A DNA stretch of 64,000 bases from Metallyticus violacea (GCA_030762175.1 CM060835.1:85958001-86022000), one strand, 5' to 3'. Counted from the stretch's first letter, positions 45,565 through 57,472 are shown. Program-made: numbers and translations. Notes: generated by a model not told the origin, from the sequence alone.

Positions 45565-46764
45565 TATATATATATAAATAATAGCATTCTTAAATATTGC
45601 AAACGGAAGACCACGGATAGAATAGCGGATCTATCTGGCTAAAGTGTTTTCAGCAAAGCAGACGGGGGAACTTCTTGGTCATGCGCAGATCAAATGTTTA
45701 AAAACCGCACCTTGTGAACTGCTGGTTCAGGAGTAAAGAAAAGAAAATCGCACTTGTTACTCAAACATCTGAATCATATGGAAGCTCTTGCACAACTGCT
45801 AAACAGATTTAGTTTAATTAACACACAGTACAAGGACCATCCAACTCGCTAGGAGATAAAAATAGCCAGACCATGCACGCCTGCATTAGACGTAACCTGA
45901 CCAGTAGGAGCGATGTACCCGTACAGAAATTACGTTAGATCTGAGTTTCCCGTCCTAGAAAACTAACGTGTCTTCTTTTTAAGATTAAGTTGAAACTGCT
46001 ATACTGTTAATATAGTTAACATTTGATCTCTTTTCTATTTAAAGAACATTTAAATCTAATTTGGGTCATTGTTACTTCACGTTGTCTTATTCTTTCTAGT
46101 CTTTACAACTAATCACAAAATATTGTATTTGTTAAGAACGCGAAACTTCTTAACAGTTTATTGATGTAAACACGCATACACATGTTTCAGTCCTATGTGT
46201 CAATGTTCGTTCTTTGCCTGTAGTTCAGGTAAAATAATATTTTTTTAAGGGTGGGAGTAATTGTGTGACAACTTTATTGCTTTTTAGATCTATTCACGCA
46301 AAATGGGGGAATTTCTAAGAATGTTAGGCCTGGATTTACCCAAGACCAATTGTGTCTATCGTTCGAGCTTTAAAAATTAAATCTAAAGTGTCGAGTTTTC
46401 ATTTTCCCTGCCTCCCTAATCTGATTCATCTATATCCATTTATAGAATCAACGTCATAACTCCATATGCTGCTTTCTTAGCTCGTTGTCAGCGCCCGGTT
46501 TGGACTTGCTCAATGCAACCAGATTATCGCATTGTCTCGCGATCAGAGGAAAGGGCAGTTTTCGTACATTTGCTTTCATTGCCGAAACTAACAAATGTCT
46601 TCAATTTGAATTGTTTTTCATTTATCATTTGTCCTTACTCTAGTTGCAGCTTCTTAACGAATGTCTCTAAAGTCAACGTTTCTAACAATTTAGGGGTGTG
46701 TGAGACCTAACTGTAGATTTACCTCCAAAAATTACAATTTAGTTGGATTAAATTATTTGTTTAT
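45565..46764. other. No gene seen
   Basis: Mixed AT-rich sequence with no repeat or coding match. Confidence 0.45.
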
Positions 46765-46800
46765 TTATTTATATACCCTGGCAAGAGTTAAGATCATTGG
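46765..46800 (-). repeat. Second orphan SINE/LINE tail motif
   Basis: TATTTATTTATATACCCTGG then AGTTAAGATCATTGGGCG resembles the tail region of family A and the orphan tail at 19143, but with a different surrounding sequence. Confidence 0.4.
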
Positions 46801-47007
46801 GCGTTCTCTTTCTCTCTTTCAGGCGGAAAAAAGAACCAGCAAAATATAGAGTACAATATACTAGTTTTATATATATAGCCTAATTAAAGATATACGCTGC
46901 ATTAAATATTACACGTTTTTAGTATTGAAGTTGAAAGTTCATCAGATAATTGGTAAAGATAGCGTTAGAATTCCACTTGATCTTAAATAAATTTTCTCGA
47001 GTACAAT

Positions 47008-47077
47008 ACGGGGAAAGAGGAGGAGGAGGAAAAGGAGGTGGCGGAAGAGAAGGAGAAGAACAAACGAAGGATTAATA

Positions 47078-47133
<56 letters not shown>

Positions 47134-47134
47134 A
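47008..47134. repeat. GGA-rich and (AAT)n low-complexity tract
   Basis: A purine-rich stretch (GGAGGA, GAGAAGGAGAAG) at 47018-47060 is followed by about 17 AAT/GAT units. Confidence 0.93.
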
Positions 47135-47860
47135 GAGTTGAAATAACAATTTAATCCACGTTTAAATATCTTTATTGTCCGGCAATCTCTAATTTCAGGA
47201 GGAAGGGAGTTCCAAATTCAGGGAACTGACACGCTGAATGAGGTTGAGTAGAAATGTGTTCGGTGACGAGGGATAGGCAGTAAAGTGATATTCCCTGTTT
47301 GAGGTAGGTACAGATATACGAAGCGAGAGGCGATATACTGAGGGGTGGAGGTACGAAGGATTTTGAACAGCAGCATAAGGAAATGGAAAGTCCTATGTTT
47401 CTGGCCGTTTATGTCTATGCCTCCGATGGAGACAACTCAGGGTGGAAGGAATGAGGCGAGGAAAATAACGCGCGGTATAGACGGGAGTTCCTAATAGTGT
47501 TTCCAGTTGGGACATCCCCCCCCCCCACGAAGCATCCCTCCATCGTTCCAGCCCCCAAGGAAGGCCGTCTCCATACCAGAAGCCGAGGCAAAGACATTTC
47601 CAAAGCGCAAGCCACCATCACACCGCACCAGACCACTGCGCCTGGCACTTTAGACCTGTAGTAGAGCCAATGGAATGAAATGGCACAGCGGAGATTATGA
47701 AAAGGAAATATCAATCACAGCATTCGCCTAAGCGACCAGGGAAAGCCACGAAAACATCCAAGTTTAGGATTGCCGGCCGCAAGGAATTTGAGCCCGTGAC
47801 CTCGCGAGAACCCCGCTCGATACAAATCACAAATCTTCGAACTACAGAATGCAAATACAT
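47135..47860. other. GC-richer unassigned block
   Basis: About 700 bp much richer in G and C than its surroundings, with a run of 12 C at 47517-47528. On the minus strand near 47770-47850 there is CGGGCTCAAATTCC, a B-box-like motif, preceded by a tRNA-like stretch. With the tail motif at 46765 this could be one minus-strand retroposon about 1 kb long. No second copy exists here to confirm that, and I recognise no protein. Confidence 0.3.
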
Positions 47861-48329
47861 TTCCATGTTTTTATTTCGTGTGTTCAGGTTATCTACATTC
47901 TTTGTTAATTCCTATTCCAAAAGATTCACATTTAATATATTAGATAACTTTTTTCTTTTAGTGTTAAGAAAAGGATAGAGTGGAATGAGGAGCCTTGAAG
48001 TACTCTAGCCTATACGATGGCGAATAAGGGTAAATCAACCCTACTGTGCTACATATCCCATCTGCAACTGTCCACTAGAATCGCTAATGAATGTATATTG
48101 CTTTCGAAACTAAACATGGACGCCTAGTTCTTTGGTAGCGCACCAGCGTTCAGAGAGCAAAACCTCAACTAGTATTAAATTGTGTTATTGAGTTACTTTC
48201 GCAATTCTTCTCTAAGGTTCTTTTCATTCGTCAGCCCTTTTGTAATAATTTGGCCTTGTACTCTATATCTATGTTTTCTAGCAATTGTTTGTGCCTCGCA
48301 TTTTGCGATCTTTTTTGTTAATTAGCGCT

Positions 48330-48680
48330 TCAAATGAAACAAAATAAAACAAAACTACAAACGTTTTATATAATGCATTTCGAGAAATTCGGAGGATCGT
48401 GGTCGTCGTTGCCAACAAAGCTGGAAATACCACGCTCCTTCTTCACGTCATGTCCATTTCGAAAATGCTGTCATCACACTGGCAAGGTCGAAAAGGTGCA
48501 GCGGCTCTCGGTCGGTCATTCCGGTGACCACTTTCCCACGTGCCGAGTATATCGTATTGCAGTATCCATGGAAAGTGAGAAGGTTTATGTGACGCGTGGG
48601 TTCGCTAGTCGGGTGTACATTGCATGGCCGTCCTTGTTTCTCTTCGTATTTCCTTACTGAGATCTCACAGCTACTCAAAC
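48330..48680. other. GC-richer block with overlapping frames, unassigned
   Basis: Plus (48334-48660) and minus (48448-48678) frames overlap and both have mixed composition with several CpGs. Neither shows a recognisable motif. Exon, old transposon or chance cannot be told apart. Confidence 0.25.
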
Positions 48681-48987
48681 GATAGATAAAGTGGGCGAAA
48701 ATCCACAGTAAAATGGAAAACCTATCTTTGATTTTGACATTATGCCTAATCTTTTTAATATTTTTTTCAAAAAAATTTAGTATACTTAGTTTTCAATATT
48801 TTTCTAGTTGAAATATACAGAGTGGAAGGAAATCTAATACATTCATTCTCAGGTATTGTTTCTTTAAGTATGATAAACAAAAAAGTATTGAACTGTTTTT
48901 CCTTATTGAAAAGTATGAGAAAAAAAAGTTTTGGGTTAAACGTATAATGTCTATTTTAAAACACTCTAAAACATCATACTTTATAGA

Positions 48988-48991
<4 letters not shown>

Positions 48992-49018
<27 letters not shown>

Positions 49019-49295
49019 GAGTAGTGTTTAACGCCCGTTTTTACTACTGAGGCACCACAGGCGATGGACACTGATGATACATGAGATGATATATTGGTAA
49101 AGGATTTTTTTTTTTTTTTTAAAGGATGGAAGCGTTCCAGGCCTAAGTTTAGGTACCTCCCCGGCATTTGCCAGTTATGAAGACTGAGGAAATCCTGGAA
49201 AAAACCCGTCAGGGAGGACGGTCCTGGCGGGATTCGAACCGCAGACCTCCCGCTCACGAGTCCATGCCTTAACGACCTCGGCCACCCGTGGCGGT
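48992..49295 (-). mobile_element. SINE family B, copy 11 (young, poly-A tail, 12-bp TSD)
   Basis: Full-length minus copy with a poly(A) tail of about 27 bases (T run at 48991-49018). A perfect 12-bp target duplication, TTTATAGAAGCT, lies at 48980-48991 and 49296-49307. It shares CTGCGGTTCGAATCCC and CAGTCTTCATAACTGG with the copy at 60174, so both are of one recent subfamily. Confidence 0.97.
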
Positions 49296-49719
49296 TTTAT
49301 AGAAGCTCATAAATATATTAGAGTAAATATTTATGATCATATTTTAACATTAGATTAGCCCTCAAATGTACAGGACCCAAAAAGGAATTTGTAAAATTCA
49401 TTCATCGGCTACAAAATGGCAAGCATGAAAACAAATACTTGAGCAAAACAATGCACAATCTAGGAAAAACGAAACAATATTCTTTCAATCGTTTATTATT
49501 TTATTCTTTTTCTGGCTACTATACACACTTATTGTTTTTATTGTTTGATTGCTCAATGTCAGTACGTTGTCTCACAACTATGTGGGTATTTTCCCATGAC
49601 CTGACGGTATTGTAGCGGACTTCTAAGGCCGGAACGCCTAAGTAGTCCCATTGGAGATAATGGTGAAGGGAATATGCCTAACTTATGGTACACCAGGGCT
49701 AGTCCTTAAAACCTATGGA

Positions 49720-49908
49720 TGAGTGAAATGACTTGCAGATAGTGCAAATTCGCTCGAAATTCTTGCGTCTTAAAGCATGTGGCATTCACTTTCTCAGAGT
49801 AAGAAAAACCTCCGGAATAAAGCTTATCCAGATAGCATGACCTACTGAATATCGAACCCAGAACCCCCGGATTAGGAGTTGCAAACGCTATCACCAGATT
49901 ACGAAGGC
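49720..49908 (-). mobile_element. SINE-like family F, copy 2 (head half)
   Basis: On the minus strand it reads CGTAATCTGGTGATAGCG (A-box region) and TTCTGGGTTCGATATTC (B-box region), then TTTTTCTTACTCTGAGAAAG. These match the head and first body part of the copy at 57671. The distal part is missing or replaced. Confidence 0.7.
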
Positions 49909-52013
49909 GTTATAATTTTGTATTGTAAGCTATTTTTTATTTGCATAATTTAAAGTAAAGTAATATTTACGATTAAGTTCCTATAGTGCCATTTTTGGAC
50001 GAATATGAAGACCCATGTTAAAATAGAGAGTCCGTTAAATAAATAGAAATTTGTATCATACATTGTTCTGCACAAAATGTACATCAAATAAATATTTTAA
50101 AATAAAGAGGTTAAGAGATTACGATTAATAGTCGTGTAACCCGACCGTAATCAACAAAGCGGCAGGAAAGTTGAATGCTACATGCAACCAATCAGTATTA
50201 CTAGAGAATAATACAGGCTAAAACATAAATTTGTTACTCATTATTTTACTTGTAATATTAATGTCTTTAATTTCATACTGAACAATGTTTGTACAGCGAG
50301 AATAGCAATTCCTTTTCAGTACTTAAACCGAATAGCAGTGCGTAATGTTAATTAATTTATATCTTTAGGCACAAAACTGTAAAGACAATAACAGCAACTT
50401 TGCGCCCTGTACATTAGCCTGCATCATCCTATTGTTTTCATTGAACATTTATTTGTGTAATAGACAGACTGACTGCCTAAATCAGATATTTATAAATTAT
50501 ATTTAGTAAAACAATGAAATACTCATATAAAATATCAACAAGCTATGAGAAATTAATTGTTCATAATTTCTTTTTATTTTATTGGCTCTTTCATTTGAAT
50601 ATTTATACCATTTTTAAAAATGCATAAAGAAAAAATTTACTCATTTTTTCTCTTTTTAAAGTCAAAATTGTGTGAATGAACTGCAAGAGGAAATCTCCTT
50701 TGTTGCAAAATGTTGTAATTTTATTTTCTTAAAAAGGACCATTTTAGTCGTATCAATAAAAATACTTTTTAAATTTATTTTTACCAACGAGATCTGTGAC
50801 ACGTGTAAATTAATGTATTAGGTTTTTTTACACACTATATAACCTGTTACTCAATATTTTTTTTACTTTGTTTTGGTTAAAAAATGTAAAGGGTAAAATG
50901 TTACTGAACCGTGTTATAAGAACAAAAACCTCATAAGACTATATAAGGGGCTAAGTGAGATTAAAACGAAACAACAAATTGAAATATAATATTAATGATA
51001 ATGAATATCAACATCAACTAAGAAGAACAAGCATAAGTAGTCTTCACGAAATTTCAAAATACAAGAGTCATATCAAAAGGACCTTTCTTTATAGATTATT
51101 GAAAAACAATGTTTAAAATATACATTTTTGTATTCTACATGAACTAGACGGTATCAACCACATGCTCTAAATGACATTGCGCTCTTGTATTGCTACTACA
51201 GTGGATGTTGTACTTATAGAAATAATTTTTCATTTACACGGAAAGCAAAGCATGGCCTTTCAAAATCTTCTATTCCACGTTAAAGGTAACAAGCACCGAG
51301 AACCAGACACGTGTTCTACGAACTCTTTTCTTTCATTAAAGCAATTACTTTCTTTAACCAATGATGGACTTGGTGACTGTTTCCCTCTTTTTTGATTAGA
51401 ATTTTCGTATCTATTATCAATTACTTGAAGATTCCATTTTGTTGACTGTTATGATGCTGCACTTTATTTTACAATACAAGCTACAGTAGAGTTTACAATC
51501 ATTCGAGAGATTCGGTTCAATCCTGGAACTAAGCAGTCTTAGGTTTTTTGTAGTTTTCGTCAGTGTGGAAGCAAATGTTTGGTTTGTTTATTACTCATTA
51601 AAACTCAAAGAAGCAATAGAAATATGACAGATACTTTTTCAACAAGATTCTCTGTCTCTAAGAAAAGGAATGACCATTTTATTGATCAGAAAACAAGCAT
51701 ACTCTTACATAAAATGGCAATAAATCATCAGTAAAACAATTCTTATTTCAGCTGCCTACCGATCACCCGATGCAAGGACAAAAGTTTTCTCTTTTGCTTT
51801 CTTACTTTGTTTGTTTCTTTTTAACTTTATCATATATTGCTTCCAATTAAGAGAACGAATTTATAATTTTCCTTTTGATTACAATTTTTGAATATTACTC
51901 CTTAGGCTGTCAAAAATTGTGGGGAAAAAAATTGAGGCATCTAGAACCCATAAAATCTCTTAGATGAAACTGTATCTTCGTAATGTTAATATAACTTTGA
52001 ACAAGATATAGAG
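49909..52013. other. AT-rich, no gene seen
   Basis: No recognised coding region, repeat or structure. Confidence 0.5.
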
Positions 52014-52140
52014 TTACGACACGAAAAAAACCTCAAGCCTGAAAGAAGAGGCTTCTGATCAAAATTTGTTGGCCGTTTTACGCCCTGAATTGAATGGGAC
52101 GTTGATGACGTGAGATGTTAAAAGAGCATTCACAAATAAA
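52014..52140 (+). mobile_element. SINE family A, copy 9 (5' truncated)
   Basis: Starts in the middle of the body (TTACGACACGAAAAAAACCT) and keeps the 3' end to CACAAATAAAACAAATG. The head is missing. No target duplication was identified. Confidence 0.9.
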
Positions 52141-54668
52141 ACAAATGAACGTAACTACAGAGATGTTTCTGAAGTTACGTTGATATGCCGGAGATATTTT
52201 TCTGCCTATAATTGCATTTAAAGCATATAGCGCGCCTAATTTGAGAAATCCCCTCACAAAGGGCCATTTCTTCACCTTTTTAAAAGTTCAATCATTCTAT
52301 TTCTTCTCCAATGTACACACATATTTTGTTTCATTCATATTCAGTATCAATTCCTAAATCTCGTACTTTTCTCATAATTTCTTTTCACGTAATTGTAATC
52401 CCCATATTCTCGCTGAAGGTAAATTGATGACAGGCTTTTTCAAAGTCTTAATACTCTCGTTTCCATAAAGCCATTTGAAATTTCACTTCCATTTTTATTT
52501 TTAAAATACTTGCTTTTAATTATTTTATTGGTCTTACAGTAATATTTGTTTATGTAAATTTTAGACAGTTTATATATTGGTATACTATCTTATGCATATA
52601 GGAAATTACAAGGAAATTCAGGTTAGAAAAGGTAAAAAATAAAGATTTTCAAAGAAATTATGGGAGTAATATGAACACGTCTACAGAATGTTGGAAGAAA
52701 GATTATCCAAATCTGGAATATTAGTAGTTGAAAGAAGAAAAAGACGTCATTAATTAAACTTAAAAAAGAAATCTTACTAGAAAAAACTGAAACAGCTATA
52801 AAATACAGAAATATGAAATAACAGAGGAACAGTGAGGAAATACATATAATGCATACAAAATTATATTGTTAATACAATTCAATATAATTTTATTCCCACA
52901 AGAGCCTTATATTTTTCCACAAAAAAAAAAAAACAAACAAAAAAACGTTCTCCAAAATCAAAGAATAAAATATGGAAAATGTTTACTCTAGTTTATCAAG
53001 GAGAGTAGCAATGGCTAAAACAAGTTAAACAATTAAAAGGGGAGAGGAGTTGATTAGCGATTTGAAAAAAAAAACTATAAATCGAAGTATATCTTACATT
53101 AATTGCATTAAATTCAAAACTTGAAGAAACATTTTAAAGCTGTAAACAATATTGCTCCAAATCCATCTCACCACAATTGATGAAAACAGTCAAAGAGGAG
53201 TTTCAGAACTAAACGTTTTTTCTCTCTAGATTCAAACTCAGAAAGTAGTCGTATAAAAGTGTTTTTCAACACATAAAAGTTTTATGAGATGTCATAATTT
53301 AAAGTGCTAAGTTACAGAAAAGTATTCTCTCACATGTATAGGCTTAATCTTCAACACTTTCTCATCTCTCTAAGGCCGACTGCATTTATGACTTACTCTA
53401 AAAGGTTAGGATCTTTTAGTGTAACCATAGACTATTAAATATCCACACTATTGCATATACAATGGATGATTTATTTTATTACGGATATTGATATCATTGC
53501 GGTTGCTTATTGCGATAAGGTAGTTTCAGACCGACAGCCGAGCTAATTAAGTCACAGAATGGCTTTTATCACATGAAATTCGTCAGCTATTCGCATTAAC
53601 TTTAAATTAAAGTTAAAATTATAGAGAAATTGTTTTATGAAAACGCTCAGAATCGTTGGGCACTTATATTGTGGAAGTGATTTTTATGAAAAAAATATTT
53701 TAAAGTCCATTAGTATGAAAATTATACCGACATGGATATTTTTATTATTTATCTGCATCGGTATGCGATCACTTGTTGATCAGCTTAATTGTTTTTGTGT
53801 AACAGAAACTGTACAAAAACGCTTATATTACACTTTAGACATTGTGAATAGATTTTTTCCCCAAATTTTAGTTAAATAGGTGTCATTTGAACTCAGAAAA
53901 ATTAATTAATACTCTGAAATATTTGTTATATTTGTGTAAAAGTTAATAATAATTGTTATACTGAACTTTAAAGAGCCGAAATTTTTAAAACATTTTATTT
54001 TTCAAAAAAATTAATATGTATTGTGTACTGCTCAGAATTTAAATAAATTTTTAAAAAATGCCAAATTAATTAAAAGGAAGATCTTCCAGTGACACAGATT
54101 TAAAAAGTTTCTCTTTCAGATTATACAATTTAATTTAGAAACATTGTTCATTACTTTATAAATTTCACGAATGGCCGTAAAAATGTTCTGTTTTCATTTA
54201 AAACAAATGGATTGATGTGTGTGAATATTTTCTCAAAAAACGTATAGTGTAATGATAACTGAAATGTGTATTACTTTAGAAAACATCTGTATCAGCAAGC
54301 TCTTGAAAATACGCCTTAGGAACGAGGACACAACAAACATGAGACGTGAAGGCGCCTAAGAAGGACCGTAATGCTCGCAATAGGGTGATACAAGGAGGAA
54401 TGCGTTTCCGGCAGATCACCTCGGCAGTCACTCAACCTTAAACAGATTTCTTTCCAAGGATGAACAAAAAACTGCGGAAAAAGAAATCTCAATGGTTTCG
54501 CGTTCCTTGCGATACCTTTCGTTTAATGGCAACAATCTGCAAATTTGAACGCTTAGGTGCATGCAAATGGCTGTAGTTTCGAGTGGATTTTCATTGTTAC
54601 AGCCTAGGGAGCGCCCAGAAGTTCACATTATGAATGTGTTTTTCTATTAATAAGAATATTCATGTGTA
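52141..54668. other. AT-rich, no gene seen
   Basis: Long tract with A and T runs. A slightly GC-richer patch at 54300-54440 has no coding or repeat match. Confidence 0.5.
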
Positions 54669-54670
54669 TA

Positions 54671-54739
54671 GTAGGGTTAGAAACTGAGTTTGGGTAAAAA
54701 GTTAGAGAATGGGCGATTTGTCCACATTTTAATTCATAT

Positions 54740-54784
<45 letters not shown>

Positions 54785-54918
54785 CTTGACAATTAAAATG
54801 AAACTTTATGCAGATGGACGAAAAAGAAAAGGAATAAAAAAAATACAGTTCCGAATTAAAATTTGGAAAAATCACCCATTCTCTAACTTTATACCCAAAC
54901 TCAGTTTCTAACCCTACT
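54671..54918. mobile_element. 248-bp MITE with long terminal inverted repeats
   Basis: The terminal inverted repeats start GTAGGGTTAGAAACTGAGTT. They match over about 48 bp with two mismatches, then more loosely to about 75 bp. TA flanks both ends (54669-54670 and 54919-54920), as for Tc1/mariner-type insertions. The centre is a (TA)n tract of about 39 bases (54743-54781). There is no coding capacity. The small frames across it come from the repeat arms and the TA tract. Confidence 0.9.
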
Positions 54919-55221
54919 ATCATAAATTCAAAGTATTTATAAGTATAATTATATGCAATAATTTATACAGAATTTATATGCACCAAATCCAAAAAAATCT
55001 TATACACAAGGAGTAAGGAAAATACTGGGAAAACTTGGAGGACGAATTACTCATACTAAATGTAAGATACAATATTCGTATATGTGCGGAAATATCTTAT
55101 TTGTGAGCTAACACTGAAAGAGACAATTCAACGCGTTTCGAGGTTCGATCCAACAGTTTAAAGTTGTTAAAATAATAATTAAATTTTTCAGACAGTGATG
55201 TTATGATTTCAAGTCAATTGG

Positions 55222-55756
55222 CTGGTGTGCATTTTACCCTAGATGGCGATGTGTTGACTTGTTTACATTCGCTGTTAGTTTCGTATTATTGACTTGTGCT
55301 GCACTACAGCTATATTTGAGCGGCTAACCATGGCAGGATATTCATAGCATGAGTAGACAGATATCATTTCATGGTAGGTCCTAAACCCTGAACGCGTTGA
55401 AAATATTAAGAATACAAAAGCTGTTTACAGAGTATCCTCCATGAAGTCATGTCAGATGTAGCACACGCTGCTTTGTGCTGATACCTTCTCTTCCTTGATC
55501 AGCTGTTTGTAGTGTTACGGATCCTGTATCAGCAACTCGAACATAAACTGCAGAGAAGTTCCCAGTTCGAGTCAGGAACTTCATGACTCGATCTGGGAAC
55601 TTCTCTTACAGGCGTACATGTGACCGTGCATAAAAGTCATATCTGTGTTAATAAACTGCAATGATTAGGCGCTCAAATGCAACACAATCTATTGTAACCA
55701 AGAATATACACAAATCATAAATGTAAACTAATCGCCATCTAAGGTACACCCGCCAG
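55222..55756. mobile_element. Fold-back element with diverged long inverted arms
   Basis: The left end reads CCTAGATGGCGATG then GTTTAC. The right end, reverse complemented, reads CCTTAGATGGCGATTAGTTT. Further in, TTTGAGCGGCTAACCATGGC at 55313-55333 pairs with TTTGAGCGCCTAATCATTGC from about 55657-55677, and AGATATCATTTCATG pairs with AGATATGACTTTTATG. The arms are about 200 bp, with indels. No target duplication or coding region is visible. It contains the separate hairpin at 55553-55605. Confidence 0.75.
55553..55605. repeat. Strong hairpin, 22-bp stem with 9-nt loop
   Basis: Arms 55553-55574 and 55584-55605 pair at 21 of 22 positions. The stem includes GAGAAGTTCCCAG. The loop GGAACTTCA itself echoes the stem sequence GAAGTTCC. 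It is off-centre inside the fold-back element. Confidence 0.92.
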
Positions 55757-55800
55757 GAGCGATGGTAGGCCACGTACACAAGCAGTTTAGTGTACATGTT

Positions 55801-56084
55801 ACCGCAACGAGTGGCAGAGGTCGTTAAGGCACGAACTCCTATTCGGTGGATGTGGGGTTTGATTACCGCTATGACAGTCCTTTCTTCCCGATCGAGGTTT
55901 TTCCCAGGTTTTCCTCGGTCCTCATAAATGGTAAATGCTGAGGAGGTACCCTAAACTTAGACCTGGAACGCATCCTTTCATAAAAAATACCCTTTCCCAA
56001 TATATCATTGCGTCTGAAGTATCATCAGTATTCACCGTCTGTGATGCCGCAGTAGTAAAACGGCTTAACAAACACAATTTAAAG
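55801..56084 (+). mobile_element. SINE family B, copy 12
   Basis: Full-length diverged plus copy from CCGCAACGAGTGGCAGAGGT to GCTTAACAAACACAATTT. The B box is damaged (GGGGTTTGATTACC). It inserted about 45 bp beyond the fold-back element. No target duplication was found. Confidence 0.9.
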
Positions 56085-56304
56085 AACCAATGCCGTGTTT
56101 GAACAATGTACATCAGCACATAACATCGCTTCATTGTTCTGAGAAAGTTAACTATTTTTTTAACAAACTTAAATTGTTGGATCATACCCTGAAGCGTGTT
56201 GAATTGATCTTTCAATAATAACTGAAAAACAATGCATTTTTAAAGGGTTAAGCGGATAGAGTTAGGAGAGGAAAGTGACGCAAGAAGGGTATTGGTGTTC
56301 CGCA

Positions 56305-56781
56305 TTAGTCGCGGCTCTGCTGTTGCTGCCAGCCGATGTTAAGCTGATTACTGGCAGCCAACATGACCTCTGAGAGTAAAGTTAGTGATGTTTTTCTTAT
56401 ATTTTTAATCATTTCTGCGTTCATACGAATGTTGGGTGGCAGGGTGAAATAGTGCTTGGCCTTGTCTGATGCGCTGGCTCGTGTGCGGTGCTGCTCTACG
56501 GTCCTGTAGGCCACGTCGGGGGGGGGGGGGGTCTCGGTCTGCTGGTGGTTTGGTGGTGACTGAGCTGTGGAAGTTCTGATGTTGTCGAAGTGGTTGAGAC
56601 TGGAGGTCCTGAGTTCAGTGAACACCCCCTCCAGTCTGCCAAGGCGTCGGAAACTATTTCTAATGATGACTGGAACTGAAGCTGGAGGTCGTCGTGGTGT
56701 TGTGAAAGTTTGTGGGTTAGGTCGGCTGTGACGGAAGGTATGATAATTTATGAGGGTGGAGTAACCAAAGGATTCTGCCAC
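56305..56781 (-). CDS. Unassigned proline-rich open frame, 158 codons
   Basis: On the minus strand the frame opens right after an in-frame TAA, with no ATG at the start (first codon in use GTG), and ends at a TAA. It encodes a basic, proline- and serine/threonine-rich N-terminal half (TPRRPPASVPVI, TPPPPD). A more regular C-terminal half follows (LPPNIRMNAEMIKNIRKTSL then LLSEVMLAASNQLNIGW). The composition is far from the AT-rich flanks, which argues for real or recently real coding. TTAACCAG just before GTGGCAG could be a splice acceptor, so it may be a last exon. A 12-G run on the plus strand at 56519-56530 encodes the PPPP stretch and makes the frame sensitive to sequencing error. The family is unknown; a retroelement ORF1/gag-like protein, a host exon or a domesticated element are all possible. 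Confidence 0.4.
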   Translation of the reverse strand: MAESFGYSTLINYHTFRHSRPNPQTFTTPRRPPASVPVIIRNSFRRLGRLEGVFTELRTSSLNHFDNIRTSTAQSPPNHQQTETPPPPDVAYRTVEQHRTRASASDKAKHYFTLPPNIRMNAEMIKNIRKTSLTLLSEVMLAASNQLNIGWQQQQSRD

Positions 56782-56815
56782 TGGTTAACGTTCCGTTTTG
56801 TCATTCACCTTCATT

Positions 56816-57100
56816 TTATCTGTGTGTGTGTTTGTTTGTAATATCTTCGAGGCGGCCTTGACATTGAACTGACCGCTTATTCAGGAAGTCCCACAATGTA
56901 AGTGTTGCATCCGACTCTTTGACAGGAGACTGGCCTGAGCTATGGCGTCTAGTCCCAGCTGGTTTAATATACGAGGAGGAGGGTAAACTACCAAGAAGAA
57001 CAGTTCTGTGAATTGCCCTTCCATATATTAGAATGGTCTTTTGTCTGAATTTAAGACTGTGGTGCAACATTTTGTAATATCTTCTATTACACACACACAC
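56816..57100 (-). CDS. Unassigned open frame upstream of the proline-rich frame
   Basis: The minus-strand frame includes KMLHHSLKFRQKTILIYGRA and LTLWDFLNKRSVQCQGRLED and stops at 56816 in a CA-rich stretch, about 35 bp before the next frame begins. It starts near a second CA repeat (57091-57101). Composition is mixed and non-repetitive in the middle. The two frames may be neighbouring parts of one decayed gene, separated by a frameshift or a small intron. No family was recognised. Confidence 0.3.
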   Translation of the reverse strand: MCVCNRRYYKMLHHSLKFRQKTILIYGRAIHRTVLLGSLPSSSYIKPAGTRRHSSGQSPVKESDATLTLWDFLNKRSVQCQGRLEDITNKHTHR

Positions 57101-57472
57101 TTATTGCATATACATAAATGAATATTCCAATACATCTTTCTAAAACTATATATATATCTTTTTAACACATTTTTCTGGATATTCCACACTTTTGGCACCA
57201 CATATGAAACTTCTCTGATCCACTTATGAGCAGCATTTTTTGAGGCGTTGACTTCCTTAATTATACTTTTAATGCGTCACTAGTAAAGCCCAGTGTTAAT
57301 GAAATGCTCAGAATAATATTTAATATTCTTAAATTTAATAAAACATATTAGAATTTATAAAAAGAATATAAAGCCTTGCTATTTTATGCTGATATTTAAG
57401 TTTTCTATCTTGTATGCCTAAAATAGACTACAATAGACTATCAGTAACAAACCTTTTCGGAAAAGCATTTTA
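57101..57472. other. No gene seen
   Basis: AT-rich spacer. Confidence 0.5.

Noticed and set aside
48793..49257. 154-codon open frame on minus
   Set aside because: It runs through a family B SINE and its poly(A) tail (poly-lysine stretches).
54690..54923. Small frames with IYIYIYIY stretches
   Set aside because: Translations of the (TA)n core of the MITE.
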